From Apricaphanius iberus (Eukaryota; Chordata; Actinopteri; Cyprinodontiformes; Aphaniidae), in the NCBI GenBank assembly GCA_028564705.1, contig JAPXFQ010000338.1:1860001-1924000 (forward strand): a stretch of 64,000 nt of DNA, read 5' to 3'. Shown one piece after another: positions 12,294 through 24,439 of this stretch; positions within the stretch are counted from its first letter, which is position 1, and each line of letters opens with the position of its first letter. Below the pieces are notes generated by a model that worked only from the letters and a program-made list of their open reading frames with translations, was not told where the DNA came from and ran no database searches. A program made the translations under genes and the position numbers.

Positions 12294-13811
12294 CATTATT
12301 AGCTTTTATTTACTGATAAAAGTTAGCTTCATCACTGAGAGTATTAGTTAGCAAATCACACTTTTTTGAATATTGAACTAGAATAAAGTTACGTTGGGTT
12401 CATAATACATTTGGAGATATGAGTTCAGCAAGTGTTTTTAAGACTTTTTCTGAAGCAAAAAAACCTTTCTGTTAACAAGTAATCTTCATGGCTGTTGGTG
12501 TCTTTTTAGCTCTACATCACCCTTCAAAACTGAACCAAAATTGCTTTTGTGTGCTAGTTAATACAGCCCAAGTACCACATGTACTTGCACCACAGGGGGA
12601 AAAGCCTTGGTAAAAAAAAGAGATATAAAAACCTCTGCCCTCCTGTTTGTTATAAGTTCTGTGTAAGATGTGTTTTATATTCACGAAACACAAGGATCTT
12701 ACATAACAGTCGATTTTTTATTCAATTTTGTAACTAATACCCAAAAAATAGGGAAATGGGGATTTCACAAAGTATGACTCTGTAACCAAAAATTAAAAAC
12801 CATGGTAATTGTTTTGTTTAAAAAAATAAACAAGTTCTGTCTAATCTCCTCGAGGGAGAACACAGCTTTATAATTATAAAAAGTAAAATGCTTTACTGAA
12901 ATATTCATTTATGGTAGGCTTCTTTAATGGACATGCTCTTAGCAACTTCAGTCTATATGATGAGTTAAATGTGCATAGCAACAAGACCATTTATGTTGTG
13001 ATTTATATCTTTCATGTCCTACAGGTTTAATAAAATTAATAGTTACTTCTGAAACTGGAACTAGATCTAAGTCTACATTTCACAGAGATCATAAATTATA
13101 GTCAGAATTCCTAAATCTATTTTTTTTTACATGTAAGGAACAGCTCGAGGCTCTTCCTACAAGTCTGTGAGGAGTTTGAAATGTGATTTTAAGAAATAAT
13201 ATACCTTTATTCAGGGTATTACTTTGCTACAGTTATTGTCAGAAATCACACCTACATGTTCAGTGATACATTACCCTATCAATTTAATGGGAACATAATA
13301 CTTTCACTCATTCTGTCTGATTGTTGAAACTGCAGCTTGGAGTCTCAATAAATCAAATTCATGATTGTTCCTAAAAATCTGAATTTTCCAGGTCCAACAT
13401 GATGGTTTTGTTTTTTTATAATTGAAATTCACATTTTACATTAAATAAAGACATTTAGTTTGTCAATTTGAAACTTTTTAAGCTTATTTTCTGGGTTTCT
13501 GCTAAACTTTTGATTGAGCTGGCCCAGACAGGCTTCATCCTTCCAAAGATCTACTTTGAGGAATGCCTGATAAAAAAAAAAAATCTCCACTCTCCAATTA
13601 TTCCTCATTCTAGGTTTAACCTTTCTAGTTAGCTGCAGCAGTGACTGATTTAGGTTTTTGTGCCCGAGCCAAATGAACAAGGAAATATATTGGTGTATTT
13701 TGCAGTCTCTCCACGACTTCGAAATGTAGCAATCATAACTATTAACACAAATTCAGTCAATCCTTGCAAATTCTAGATGTCTTGGAATTTTAATCAATCA
13801 TCACAATTTAA
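11172..13811. other. Intergenic AT-rich stretch
   Basis: No gene is supported here. There is one TA microsatellite (12203-12291), a doubled block (gaggaacttttaaa near 11276-11302), and open reading frames that lack family similarity or splice context. The frame across 12094-12351 is mostly translated TA repeat. Confidence 0.5.
12203..12291. repeat. (TA)n microsatellite
   Basis: A short tctata interruption zone is followed by an uninterrupted TA run of nearly 80 bases. Such runs are prone to length variation and cruciform formation. Confidence 0.95.
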
Positions 13812-14590
13812 GGCAAGGCAAGGGAAAACAATTTTATTTGTATAGCATACTTTCAACAGTGAGGTAATTCAATGTGTGTTGCATAATTTGGTGGCAAATA
13901 AACAATCAAAGCATATGATAAAAGCATGGAAAGTAAAAACAAAAATTAAGAATAAAACATGAAAATAAAAAAAACATGAAAAGCATAACATTAGAAAAAG
14001 TAAAAGACAGCAATTAAGCGTCATAATAATTTACTCCAAGACTACTCTAAACAGGTGAGTTTTAAGTTTTGATTTAAAACAACTCAGTGTTTCAACAGCT
14101 TTGCAGTCATAGGAAGTTATAGAAACGGAAAGCTGCTTCATCATGTTTGATTCTGATTATAGGGATTATCAGTACACTACAGTTGGAGGACCTGAGTGGT
14201 CTGGGGGGTTGGTATAGATACAAAAATATTTTTTAGCTAAAGATTTATTATGTAGAAGGAGTATTATAAAGTCTGTTCTCAGATCTCCAGGCAGCCAGTG
14301 TATGGATTTAGAACTGGTATGATGTGTTCTACTTTCCTGGTTCTAGTGAGGACACAATCAGCAGTGTTCTGGATATGCTGCAGCTTTCTGATGCACTTTT
14401 TAAGTAGACCTGTAAGGACTCTTGCAGTAATCAAGCCAACTAAAGATAAACGCATGGATGAGTTTTCAAGGTACCGTTGCGACATTAGTCCTTTAATCCT
14501 AGAAATGTTCTTCAGGTGATAGAACGCTGACCTTATTATTGTCTTTATGTGACCCTGGATGTTCAGGTCTAAGTCCATTATCACACACCC
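13812..14590 (-). mobile_element. LINE (L2-like) 3' fragment with RT C-terminus
   Basis: On the minus strand, 14584-14279 encodes a diverged but mostly open C-terminal piece of a fish LINE protein. Recognisable parts are MDLDLNIQGHIKTI, SAFYHLKNISRIKGLMSQ and IRKLQHIQNTADCVLTRTRK, with VEHIIPVL near the end. A non-coding 3' region runs to about 13812, ending in the typical phrase that reads ggcaaggcaa and tttatttgtatagca on the plus strand. The catalytic reverse-transcriptase core is missing, so this is a 5'-truncated copy. Confidence 0.75.
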
Positions 14591-15884
14591 CTAGATTTCA
14601 GGCCTGATGAGTAGATTCTAGTTATATTAACTAAAGGGGAGGAATAAGGTGTACAGGGGCCCCTAGGCTGCACTTGTCTGTGGGCCCTGAACCCTCTCCA
14701 TCCTTGCACTTCTTCTCTGGTCTCATCTGCCGATATTTATTATAATGTTAAATAGCTTGTTCTGTGTGATGCTCCCTATGTTTTAAAAACTTTTGAGATA
14801 AGACTAGGTCAAATAGGTCTGTAACCTACATTGTAAATGCATCAGTTTTACCCTAAACTCTTTTTGGCTTAAATTCCGTCTTCCAATTTTTTATTTATTT
14901 TGTTGTTGTTGTAGTTTTTTGTTTGTTTCCTTTTTGTGTGTTGTAGTAGTAGTAGTATTAGTAGTAATAACTTCAATCACAAAAAATTACAGCAGGATCA
15001 ATTGTTTACTAAATACGTAAACAAAATGATATAATTTTGGCCAATGGGGGTCCCCAGAATGCACGTGGCCCCTTGGCTCAAGCCATATCTAGCCTGTGCA
15101 TTAATCTGCGCCTGACTTTGCTATAGCCTAGAGTTTCTTCATTCTATACATGAAAGTGGTGATAAATTACTTTGGAACCCATTCAATATTGTGGTTGAAC
15201 ACAACGGAAGTTGTCGATTGATAAAACATGACAGATTAGACATTACAATCAAATCCTTGACCGCTGGGCATATGCCCAGAAATTTTCAACTTTTTGGACT
15301 GTAAGTAGTGCAGTTAACAAAGATAAGACATCAAAAAAATGGGTTACCATGAGAGAAGCTGATTGTCATCTCAGACATGTATGCTGTTCAGCTGGCAGTG
15401 TGCTTGTGACTGGTGCAGCTGATCACAGATGCACTCCAATGTGGTGGGATATACCTCCTGCTGAAGCAATGGCTTGTGGGTCAGGAAACAGCTCGTTCAG
15501 AAAGACTTTCTGACTCCTGATTTCATCACTTGGAGAATTGTTCTCTCATTACAAAACTGGCCAAAAAGATGTTTGTCAGTCTTCAGTTGGCTGCAGAGTG
15601 CAGATTCGACCTCCAGAAAATCAAGTTGTGAGAATGTGCATTCAGGACACAGTTTGTGAACTGTTTTTATTGTGATCATTTAATTGTATGTTTTTTTTAA
15701 CATAGCTACTGAAGCCACAGTTAATTGTTATTGTTACTGTGGAGAAAAAAATATATAATTTGGTTGATATGTTACGGCATGATGTTGATTCTCTGTTCAG
15801 TTTCTTCTGATTAAGTATTTGTTACAATGAATAAATATAAATACTATTGAATATGTCATTATCATTTAAAAAAATTACAGACGA

Positions 15885-16513
15885 TGTTAAAACCTGGCTG
15901 GCTAAGGGTCAGGGAAAGTAAAGGAAAGTCCTGTACTCAGGTTGTACTGGAAAAAGGAATTTATTGTCTGGATTGTTGACAAAAAGCAATATATAACATA
16001 AAGAGGAGTTCCAAACCCAAGGGTTCTAAGAACCACAAAGCACTAAATAAAAACTAAATAAACAAATATCACTAAACAAAAATGTATTACACACCTTAAG
16101 TCACAAACAGAGGTAAAGCTAAACAACAAAGAAAACAAGTTACAAAACCTAACCAGCAAACTGTTAACAATAACAAGGGTTTACCAACAAAGGCTAACAG
16201 CCAACTTACAGTACAAGAGTAGCTTGAAAAGCTACTAGCAAAAGCTACACCAAACACCAAGCAAATTGGCAAGCTGCTCAGACAAAGCACCAACCACACC
16301 ATCCCAAGAAACAGTTCAGCATTAAATAGGGAGGGGTCTTCATTGATTGGAGCCCTTCTTGCTGGAGGCCTCAGGCAGGAAGTTGTAAAAAGGATGAGAC
16401 CTTTTCTTGTTGCAGCAGTGTAGCCAACAGGTGGAAGACCACAACTGCAGTTCTTCTGTAACTAAGAAAACAGAAGCAAACATAAAGGCCATTCAAGGCC
16501 ACTGGCCGTAACA
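15885..16513 (-). repeat. 3' LTR of a Ty3/Gypsy retrotransposon
   Basis: The block starts TGTTAAAACC and ends GGCCGTAACA on the plus strand, so both ends carry the TGTTA/TAACA inverted repeat. Just outside the 16513 end, read on the minus strand, is AATGGGGGAGG, a classic polypurine tract for plus-strand priming. The polypurine tract and the pol fragments further right show that the element is on the minus strand and that this is its 3' LTR (629 bases). No partner LTR was found, so no target duplication can be checked. Confidence 0.78.
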
Positions 16514-16599
16514 CCTCCCCCATTAAAATCAAACCCAAAAGGTTAGGGAGGAAAGTGAGAAATACTAAAGTCAATCAAAGTCTTAACAAAGCATCGGCT

Positions 16600-17160
16600 A
16601 AGACATTGGCTTTACAATGCTTCTTGCTTTTGTTTGTGATTATACATCATTGAGAGAAATACAAGTGGGTTATGGTAAGTATACATAGTGATGGGTACTG
16701 AACTTGAGCCTAAATACACTTCAAAGTGTTGAAACACTAGAAGCAAGGCCAGAGTTTCTTTCTCAGTGGATGAGTAGTTTAACTGGTTTCTATTGAATTT
16801 TGGTGAGAAGTAGCAAACGGGACGATCAGCTCCATCTTCACCTTCCTGTAATAACACAGATCCAACAGTACTAGCATCCACTTCAGGTTTGAAGGGCCTA
16901 GACATGTCTGGAGAACGGAATACAGGATCATGAGATAGTAGAGATTTAACACTCGTTGACACTCAGGGGTCCGGACAAACTCTGTTTTTGGGCTCAACAG
17001 GTTAGTTAAATGATGAACTACTGTGGAAAAATTATAAAAAAAGTTCCTAAAATAACCTGCCATGCCAAGAAAATGGCGAAGGGCCTTCCTAGTGGTTGGG
17101 ACTGGAAACTCAGTGATAGTTAAAATCTTTGCTTCTACTGGACGTACAATATGGAGTGAA
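16600..17160 (-). pseudogene. Ty3/Gypsy pol remnant (RT end and RNase H)
   Basis: The minus strand encodes, with frame changes, the end of a Gypsy reverse transcriptase (VRPVEAKI, then TRKALRHFLGMAGYFRNF) and a fairly intact RNase H start (FKPEVDAST, GSVLLQEG, VCYFSPKFNRNQLNYSSTEK, ETLALLLVFQHFEVYLGSS). Near 16600 it reads into a KANVLADAL-like sequence. It then passes within about 100 bases to the polypurine tract and LTR, so the integrase is deleted. Catalytic RT motifs upstream are also missing: the homology stops at about 17160, where a hAT relic begins. The element is dead. Confidence 0.8.
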
Positions 17161-17199
17161 AGTGACAGAAAAAAGACAATTCCCGGTCTTTCATGGGTA

Positions 17200-17830
17200 C
17201 GTGGACTGAAGAATGGGGTTTTGTTCAGTAGAAAGATTGTTTTGTATGTGCCCTGTGCCTCAAGAGTGTTGTTTCCAGGATCTCCAGTGTTAAACGACAT
17301 TTTGAGACGAAACATCAAAAAATGTTCAAGGATGAGGCAGTGAAGGTTGAATCAATCACACGTGCCGTGTCAGGATATGAAAAGCAAGCAAGTACTCTCA
17401 AAGTTTCCAAAGCTGCTAAACCTCATGGAACTGAAGCAAGTTTTCAGATTGCGCATTGTATTGCTAGACATGGAAACCCTTTTACAGATGGAGACTTTAT
17501 TAAGGAAGCGTTTCTCTGTAGTTCAGAGGTGTAATTTATTGGGCTTTCACACAAATATACAATCAAATCAAGGATACAAGACATACTTGTGTCAGCTGTG
17601 GAACAACGCATACAAAAAATGGGTGACAATGTCAGAGCCCAACAAACAGTTGGATTGAAAGAAGCCCGGGTGTTTAGCGTAGCCTTGGATGAAAGCGTTG
17701 ACATCAAGGACGTTCCACGCTTGGCTGTTATGGTAAGATACTGTGATGTGGCGATACAAGATGAACTGTTCTGCTTAACTCCGATGCCTGAAACAACACG
17801 AGGTGAGGATACTGCCAAGGTTTTTTAAAT
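17200..17830 (+). pseudogene. hAT transposase relic (BED finger and N-terminal part)
   Basis: One plus-strand frame reads through a zinc-finger segment (DCFVCALCLKSVVSR, then SSVKRHFETKHQKMF), followed by AVSGYEKQAS, SFQIAHCIARHGNPFTDGDF and, downstream, VGLKEARVFSVALDESVDIK and LAVMVRYCD. These match the ZBED/GTF2IRD2-like branch of hAT transposases in fish. In-frame stops at 17229-17231 and 17532-17534 and a stop at about 17826 interrupt it, and the catalytic C-terminal half with the hAT dimerisation region is absent. It abuts the truncated Gypsy element at about 17160-17200. Confidence 0.75.
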
Positions 17831-20280
17831 CTTTTTTAATGATTGTAGATTAAAGGAAAGGGTGCACTTTATTCTGCACACCTCTAAACCCCCCGTTGAA
17901 GTATTACATTTTTAAAGAGATAGCTTTAAAGCAAAATATTCCATATTAAACCTTTAATTATGTATATGGAAGCTCAGAATGCAATATTTAAATTAATAAG
18001 AAACATACAGAAATGACTGGATTTATTAGACAATATAGAGAGCTCAGGGTTCAATTTGGGTGCTGAATAAAGTTAATAAAATACTGTCAATTTAAACTTT
18101 TGAATTTACACCTCTTAAATCCATTTATTTATTTTTTTAATCTTATAATTCTTTCATAATTTAAAAGGAAGCCAATTTTTCTTTTATTGGCATCATTCAT
18201 CTTAGACATATGTCTACTCTAAGAATTTGAACAGATCCATTTTTGTCTGCAAAATTTGATTTGTTTTTTGCATTCAAATGTTAGAGTACAGGGTTGCAGG
18301 TCTCAGTTTTAAAATCAAGTTTAGATGGCTTTGAGAAATATTCTTTATTTACTGAGTTATTTGTCAAAACCTCAAAAAGGAACACTTTTATGGTTTTTGT
18401 ATTCAGAAGGTCTATGAACCTGGAATTTTTCTTCTTTTCTTTTTGTGTTCAAGCGATGAGCTACAACTTGTAGATTGTAGCTCTGCATGGTTAAGAGATC
18501 TTCAAGTGCAATTATTGAGAAAATTCTTGGATTTCACTTGTAACATTTTACTGGACTTCTTTTAAACAATATTTAAGCAATTCGGCGTAAAATAAAATCA
18601 CAAATAAAAACATTGCAACTTTTGTTAAATTTTTTTATAAAGCTGACACAACATCTGCCATTTTAGGCTGCAAGTGCTGCAAAATCCTAGAGGGACTGAC
18701 TTTGGAATTATTTAATTTACTAACAACTATATGTATATGGTTGGCATTGACTTTTGGAGCAAAACAAGTAGTTTTGAGAAAACTAACTGTACATGGTTTT
18801 AAAAAGGTCTGAGTGGCAATACAGACACATTCTTGAAAATATTGTTTAGACTTTGACGTTATATTGTTAAATCCCCACAAATAAACATAAACAAAGTATG
18901 TGTGGGGAAGTGAAACTTTTATTGACCTGCATTCGCTCTGGGTATGTTTTCTGTGAATGCTGCACCCTAATTCCAATAACACAGTCACTGGGAGAAAGGG
19001 GAGTGTTGACCTACATTTGTGCACAAGCAGAGCAAAAATGCTGTTCGGAACCCAGAACATTTACCTGATCACTGCCAGAATGAACATGTTGTGGATTACA
19101 GTGGTCTTTTACCCTATATTCTGATCCATTCTTAGGTGCATTCTCCTGCCGTTCTTTTTTTTTAATTTTACATCGTTCTTGACTTTAAACATCACAAACC
19201 TCAATATAGATCAAGGTCTATCTTAAACAGTTCTAATCTTATATAGGCCTCTGCTGTTGAACTGCTCAGGCGTTTGTAGGTCCGAATTTTCTTTGCACAC
19301 TTACACACATTATCTTGTTGTGCCTTTCGTACAAGAACAAGGAGTTTCCAATATTCTGCTTTCTTCCATTGTGTGCAGTGTTTGAGTTTGGATGTTGGCA
19401 AATACATAGAAAATTAGCTGCCTAAAATAGATAGGTTGCACTGAGCAGAAAGTTTAGAGCAATGCATTTGTTATTATATTCAAACATTTTGGGTTCTTAT
19501 TTTTGCCAGTTAGGAAAATGTTTCAACTTGTCAAACCTCTCATATTTTTTCTTTAACATAAAAAGAAACAGGTAAAAGATCTGACCATTTAAAAAGAATG
19601 ACACCCAACAGAAAATTAATGGAAGAAAAAAATAATCCCTTATGTTTCTGTTTAGTCAACAGCTAAACAAACATCAGAAGGACCATTGTACTTTCTGTTT
19701 ACTCAAATTAATCTTTTTCAGGCACATTTCAGTTTAGAAATAAAAGGCTGCAACAGAAGTAACTGTTCGATGTGTATTATTATTTGGTCTACAGTGTTTA
19801 AATAGTGCTGCTCTTCTTGTTGTCTCTTTTTTTTTAATACAGTGTGCCAAGATAAAGAGTTTCACATCCTGATGAATGGCTTTTTGGAGACATCTTCCTT
19901 TCAAATGTATGTAAATAACAGCAAGGATGAAGGGATAAAAAGCATATGATACTGTCTGAAAGGAATTCTGAAGACAACACAATGAATCATTACCCGGACC
20001 AAGTCCAAGTCTCCTTGGCATCGGACCATCATATCCTGACAAATGGAGCCATTAATCCATCAGGATTTCTTGAACATGCAATCCAAGTTCAGAGATCGTC
20101 AATGTTTTTTTTTCTCTCTTTCTCAAGTAAGTACAAGCTTTCTTTCCAGTGAAAAATATAGACATGTTATCAAATGTACACAGACAACAGGAAAAATAGC
20201 AAGCCAAAATTGCACAACAAAGGCCAAGCAAACTGCCTGTTACTCAATTACTCAAAGTGTGGTACATATAAAATGCTGTA
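17831..20280. other. Intergenic, nothing recognised
   Basis: AT-rich sequence. Open frames at 18635-19060, 19201-19407 and 19734-20042 show no family similarity, no splice context and no codon signal that I can see. They are left uncalled. Confidence 0.45.
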
Positions 20281-20289
20281 AGAGTCTGG

Positions 20290-20332
20290 GTGGCATCTGG
20301 GGAGAAAATGTATATTCCTCCCCAGATGCCAC
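20290..20332. repeat. Perfect 15-bp hairpin with 13-base loop
   Basis: GTGGCATCTGGGGAG at 20290-20304 pairs without mismatch with CTCCCCAGATGCCAC at 20318-20332 around an A/T-rich loop. A further AGAG/CTCT pairing is possible outside an asymmetric internal loop. It is much more GC-rich than its surroundings. Confidence 0.85.
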
Positions 20333-21224
20333 TCTCTGGGTGTGTGTGTTATTAGGGCCAAACAACAGTACCTAGCAGGAAAGAGCAGTGAAAAGAAAAC
20401 ACAGATGCATCGCTTCACTGGGTTTCAGCAGATGATGTTAAGAACCAAAAACAGTGAGAGGTCGTATCAGGTGTCCACTCAAGCCCTGATGGATCATTAA
20501 CTTGCGTCACTCTGCATAATGTAAAAATTCCTTTGAAAATGTCATACAGAGCTATTTTCAGGTGTTAAAAGGAAAAGCTTAAAGTGGAAATTCGATATTG
20601 GAGTGCTGACAAGGGATTTACTGATATGTTTCTCCACTGCCACGGGCTAAAAATAAGAGAACATATAATTTCTTTACAAGTTATCTTTCATACCATCACA
20701 TTCTTTTAAGAATCAGACGGAAAATGAAATCATGATACATAAGGTAAATGTTGTAGCTGTGTATGTTGCACCTATTTTTATTACACAATTAAATCCCCAT
20801 AACCAAAAATGCAGAAGAAATAAATTACAGTTGTGCTTAAGAAGCAAACTGTGTAAACTGTGAATTGGTAGAAAATAATTAGATTACACAATACCACTTC
20901 ATAGTTCAATAAATCTAATATTTAAAGGATTTTATTCAAATTCAACTCTAAAGTCTCAAAATTATTCAAAATCCTGAAAAAGGATTTGTTATAAGAGCAC
21001 ACGCTTTAAAAATCGGGTGAGGACTGAGGCACAGCTGATGCATATTAATACTTGAATGTTAAGCTTCAACTCCAAAAGATAAACCAGTACTACACAAAAG
21101 CACACAAAAAATCAGCTCCAGTTTGCTCAGACGAAACAAGCCATAAAATAAACAACCTAAAGAGGTTTTAAGATTCTGAAATGTGGAGCATGAGGAGGAG
21201 GGGTGAAGCATACACTAAAAAGAA

Positions 21225-21520
21225 AAACCATACTTACAGTAAAGCATGGTGGTAGGTCAGTGACTCACTGGGGCTGTTTGGTCTCCTCAAGCTTTGGAAA
21301 CCTGCAGGATGAACTCATTTACTTTTTAGGAAACATTGGGAAAAATCTCATGGTATCTGTGTTGAAGCATAAACTTGAGTGGACCTTTGAAAAAGGAGAA
21401 TGACTCCAAGCATAAGTCAAACTCCAAGGGTAGATTTCAGAAGTGGTCCTGGCAGACACCAGAATGCCAATCATGGTCTTTTGACTTGAACTCTAATAAA
21501 ACCTCAAAGGAGGCATCTGA
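21225..21520 (+). pseudogene. Tc1-like transposase relic
   Basis: Reading the plus strand with one frame change, TVKHGGRSVTHWGCL corresponds to the common AKHGGGSVMVWGCF block. EWTFEK, then NDSKHKSNSK and WSWQTPECQSWSFDLN, correspond to the WVFQQDNDPKHT...WPSQSPDLNP block of Tc1 transposases. Both the DE and the final D/E region are mutated, and stops interrupt the frame. It is a dead copy. Confidence 0.6.
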
Positions 21521-21769
21521 AGGTCAGACACGCAAGAATATGAGTGAATCGGTTGAATTTGCCCATGAGGAAAAGGCTGAAATTCGTCAGGAATGCTGCC
21601 AGAATCGGGTATCTGGCTCTGAATCCCATTTACAGCAGGACCTAACAACACAAGGGTGCTCTGAGATGTTTATCATGAATGGCTTGAATAATTTTGTGAC
21701 GGCAGAACTCGTTGAAAGCGGCATTTTGTGTAAAATTTGGAAAAATATCTTGCATAGGCTATGACTAGA

Positions 21770-23280
21770 GTGGAGCTATTTAGATAGTATTTCTTTTTGG
21801 TTGTTTTTTGGTTGCAAAGAGCTGCTGCTTTGAAAGTTTTACCAGAAAAGCTACTTTGCTGTGGTTGGTTGAACAATTTAAGGTCCATCTGTTCCCTCGC
21901 AGGGCCCAAGGGATGAATGGAAATTAACTATGAATATAATCCAGTAGGAGCCAGGTGTGAGGTCAGATGGAAAAAAGGCCAGAAGAAACAAATCAGTCAC
22001 GTTTCTTAAAGAAGCCTAGATGTCAAAAGGGGCTGTTACAGCTTAAGCCTACTAATGTCAACAGACTGTTTTATAGGAATGCTGAAATGATAAAAAAGCA
22101 AACATAAAAAACATAAAAGGGCTTTAAGTTGATTTCTGCAAAGCTTTTTAATCTCTACAACAAAACTGTAAGGCATGAACAAATGAGATATGTCTAAAAA
22201 AATTTATATACACAAGGACATGATAGAGGCATCAGGGTGATGGCCAATAAATCTAGTCATAATACAGCATTAGTTCAAACATAATAAATAGTTTTTATAT
22301 TAGTTATTGGGAATTAACTGCTTTCTTCTCTTTCTCACAAGCAAGAGTGATTAATAATTAGACCAGTTGAACAATCATATGGTCAGATAGCCAGCTCAAT
22401 AAAACATTTGCTTAACTGCTTTTGGGAATTTCCACCCAATAAATAATAAAAGTAAATAAGTAACAAATACTTTTTTAATATACTGTATGCATTATTCACT
22501 GTATTATCATATGCTTTAAAATCAAAGGCCAACTGATGGAACATGAAGCATCTCGATTCTGGGAATAAAATTCACTAAACAAAATCATAAAAATGAAAAG
22601 AAAACTGAAAAAAAAACCCAGCTGAAGGGTCACATCAAAATAAAAGTAAAACGTGGTGCTCATATTACCAATGGAAAATTATAAAAGGATTAAACAGCAA
22701 GCGGTTCGCTAAGTTAAACTTTCAGGTTGATTTATCTGGAAATCTTTATATCTTCATGGATATGTGCATATTACTGACATGTTTTCTGTTATATGCCACT
22801 CAGAGCAATACCTTCAACAATGAGTAATAAACTCCTAATAAGGGTGATTCAAATTTATCAACATCTTTATCCTAGTCAGTCATGGGAACTGGTAGATACA
22901 GCCAAAATGTGTCCTTCGAGCTCTTAGTGGCCTGTCTCAAAAGTTGCCAGAACGTACAACACTGAATTGATAGAGTTAACTTTGTAGCCTAGCCTAGACA
23001 ACAGTATATCTTACAACAGGTTAAGATAAGAAACGATTTCTCCCTTCAGTAAAATAAAAAAGAGGTACCCAGAAGTTGCACTTTAGTATGAATAGTGCTG
23101 CTTTAACACATTTTTACTAAAGTAAAAATAAAGAGTTGCTGTTCAAGAAATTAAGCAAGAGTAACAAAGTATCTACCAAAAATGCAACTCAAGTAATGGG
23201 TAACTAATCATAACATCTGATTTAAGATTAAAAAAATGATGTCATCAGACAGATAAAGATATAAAGTTATGTATAAATTA
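21770..23280. other. Intergenic, no gene seen
   Basis: No coding or RNA feature could be supported. The sequence is AT-rich, with short homopolymer runs. Confidence 0.4.
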
Positions 23281-23282
23281 TA

Positions 23283-23575
23283 AATATCCATCCATTTTCT
23301 AAACTGCTTAATCCCCAAGCGGTCGCAGGGGGGGCTGGTGCCCTACTCCAGCTGTCAACGGGCGCAAGTTGGGGTACACCCTGGACAGGTATATATATAT
23401 AATTTAGAGAGACCAGTTAACCTAGCAGTCATGTTTTTGGATTATGGGAGAAAGCCAGAGCACCCAGAGGAAAAAATGCCATCTTATTTCAAACTCCATG
23501 CAGAAAAACCCTGGGCCAGGATACATACCCGCAACCTTCTTGTTGTGCTACCCACTGCACCACCATGAAGCCACA
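23283..23575 (+). repeat. Interspersed fish repeat (ATCCATCCATTTTCTAAACTGC type)
   Basis: It begins tccatccattttctaaactg and continues with the phrases gggggctggtgccctactcc, ggggtacaccctggacaggt, gagagaccagttaacctagc, gagaaagccagagcacccag and ctccatgcagaaaaaccctg. All belong to one very abundant fish repeat. A block between acaggt and gagagacc is missing and replaced by a short TA run, so this copy has an internal deletion. Confidence 0.75.
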
Positions 23576-23714
23576 TTATGCATACTCAAGACTAAACTGG
23601 AAAAACCCCAAACGGCAGAATTACAAAATTAATACAGGTGGAAGAAAAACATTTTCAAATAATTTAAACATAATATCTTTAAAGGTAATACTGTGCTTTA
23701 AATATGTAATGTTG

Positions 23715-23751
<37 letters not shown>

Positions 23752-24095
23752 CTTTATTTACAAAGCACTTTTCATACCAAAAAAAAAGCAATTCAAAGTG
23801 CTTTACATAGTAAAGATGACCCCACATATATCACCCCCCGCACACACACACGTATATCCCCCCCCCCCCATCCTATCCCCATGTGCGGACACACTCAGGA
23901 GTAACATTAAAAGGACATTAAAATAGACATTAAGATGAACAATGAAAGGGACACTGGGCCAAGTACAGATGAGCCAGGTTAGGTAAGGAAACGCCATCAA
24001 GAGAGCCATCTACACCGGCAGCAGCAGATCAACGGTAGCAACCGAGGCACTTACCCAGGCCGCCGAGAGAAGCCCCCTTGGACTCCAAATGGCTT
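23715..24095 (-). mobile_element. LINE 3'-end fragment with (CAAT)n tail
   Basis: A (CAAT)n run (23715-23750) is followed by actttatttacaaagcactt and attcaaagtgctttacatag, the reverse-oriented 3' terminus shared by many fish LINEs. A non-coding stretch with cccccccccc and a (CA) run follows, ending around the GC-richer block cacttacccaggccgccgag. No open reading frame remains. Confidence 0.6.
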
Positions 24096-24439
24096 AGCAG
24101 GCTCAGCAAATAGATAATAAACTTAGAACAAAGCTTGTGTACGAACAAGAAGTATCAGTTTTAAATACATTTTAGGTCAGTGTCTACATTTTTGGTTTAA
24201 ATGTGTTTGTTTTTCATTCAGTGAAATTGATCACAGGGGGTAGAGTGTCCAGAAATTTTACCCAATATGAGCAGTAATACTTCAAAATATTATTAATTAA
24301 GTAAAAGTAAAACATGGAGTGTGGTGGAATTACTCGTGAAAGTACATTTTGTTCAAAAAAGTGACTCAAGTGAATGCAACTGTATAAATCTGAGCTGTTA
24401 CTACCTACCATTGAAATTAAGTATATAACCAGTTGCATT

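Noticed and set aside
12094..12351. Open frame with repeated Ile-Tyr
   Set aside because: Translated TA microsatellite.
16096..16302. Hydrophobic minus-strand open frame resembling a membrane protein
   Set aside because: It lies wholly inside the Gypsy LTR. The hydrophobicity comes from T-rich sequence.
18635..19060. 141-codon minus-strand open frame
   Set aside because: No recognisable domain, low-complexity flanks and no splice context.
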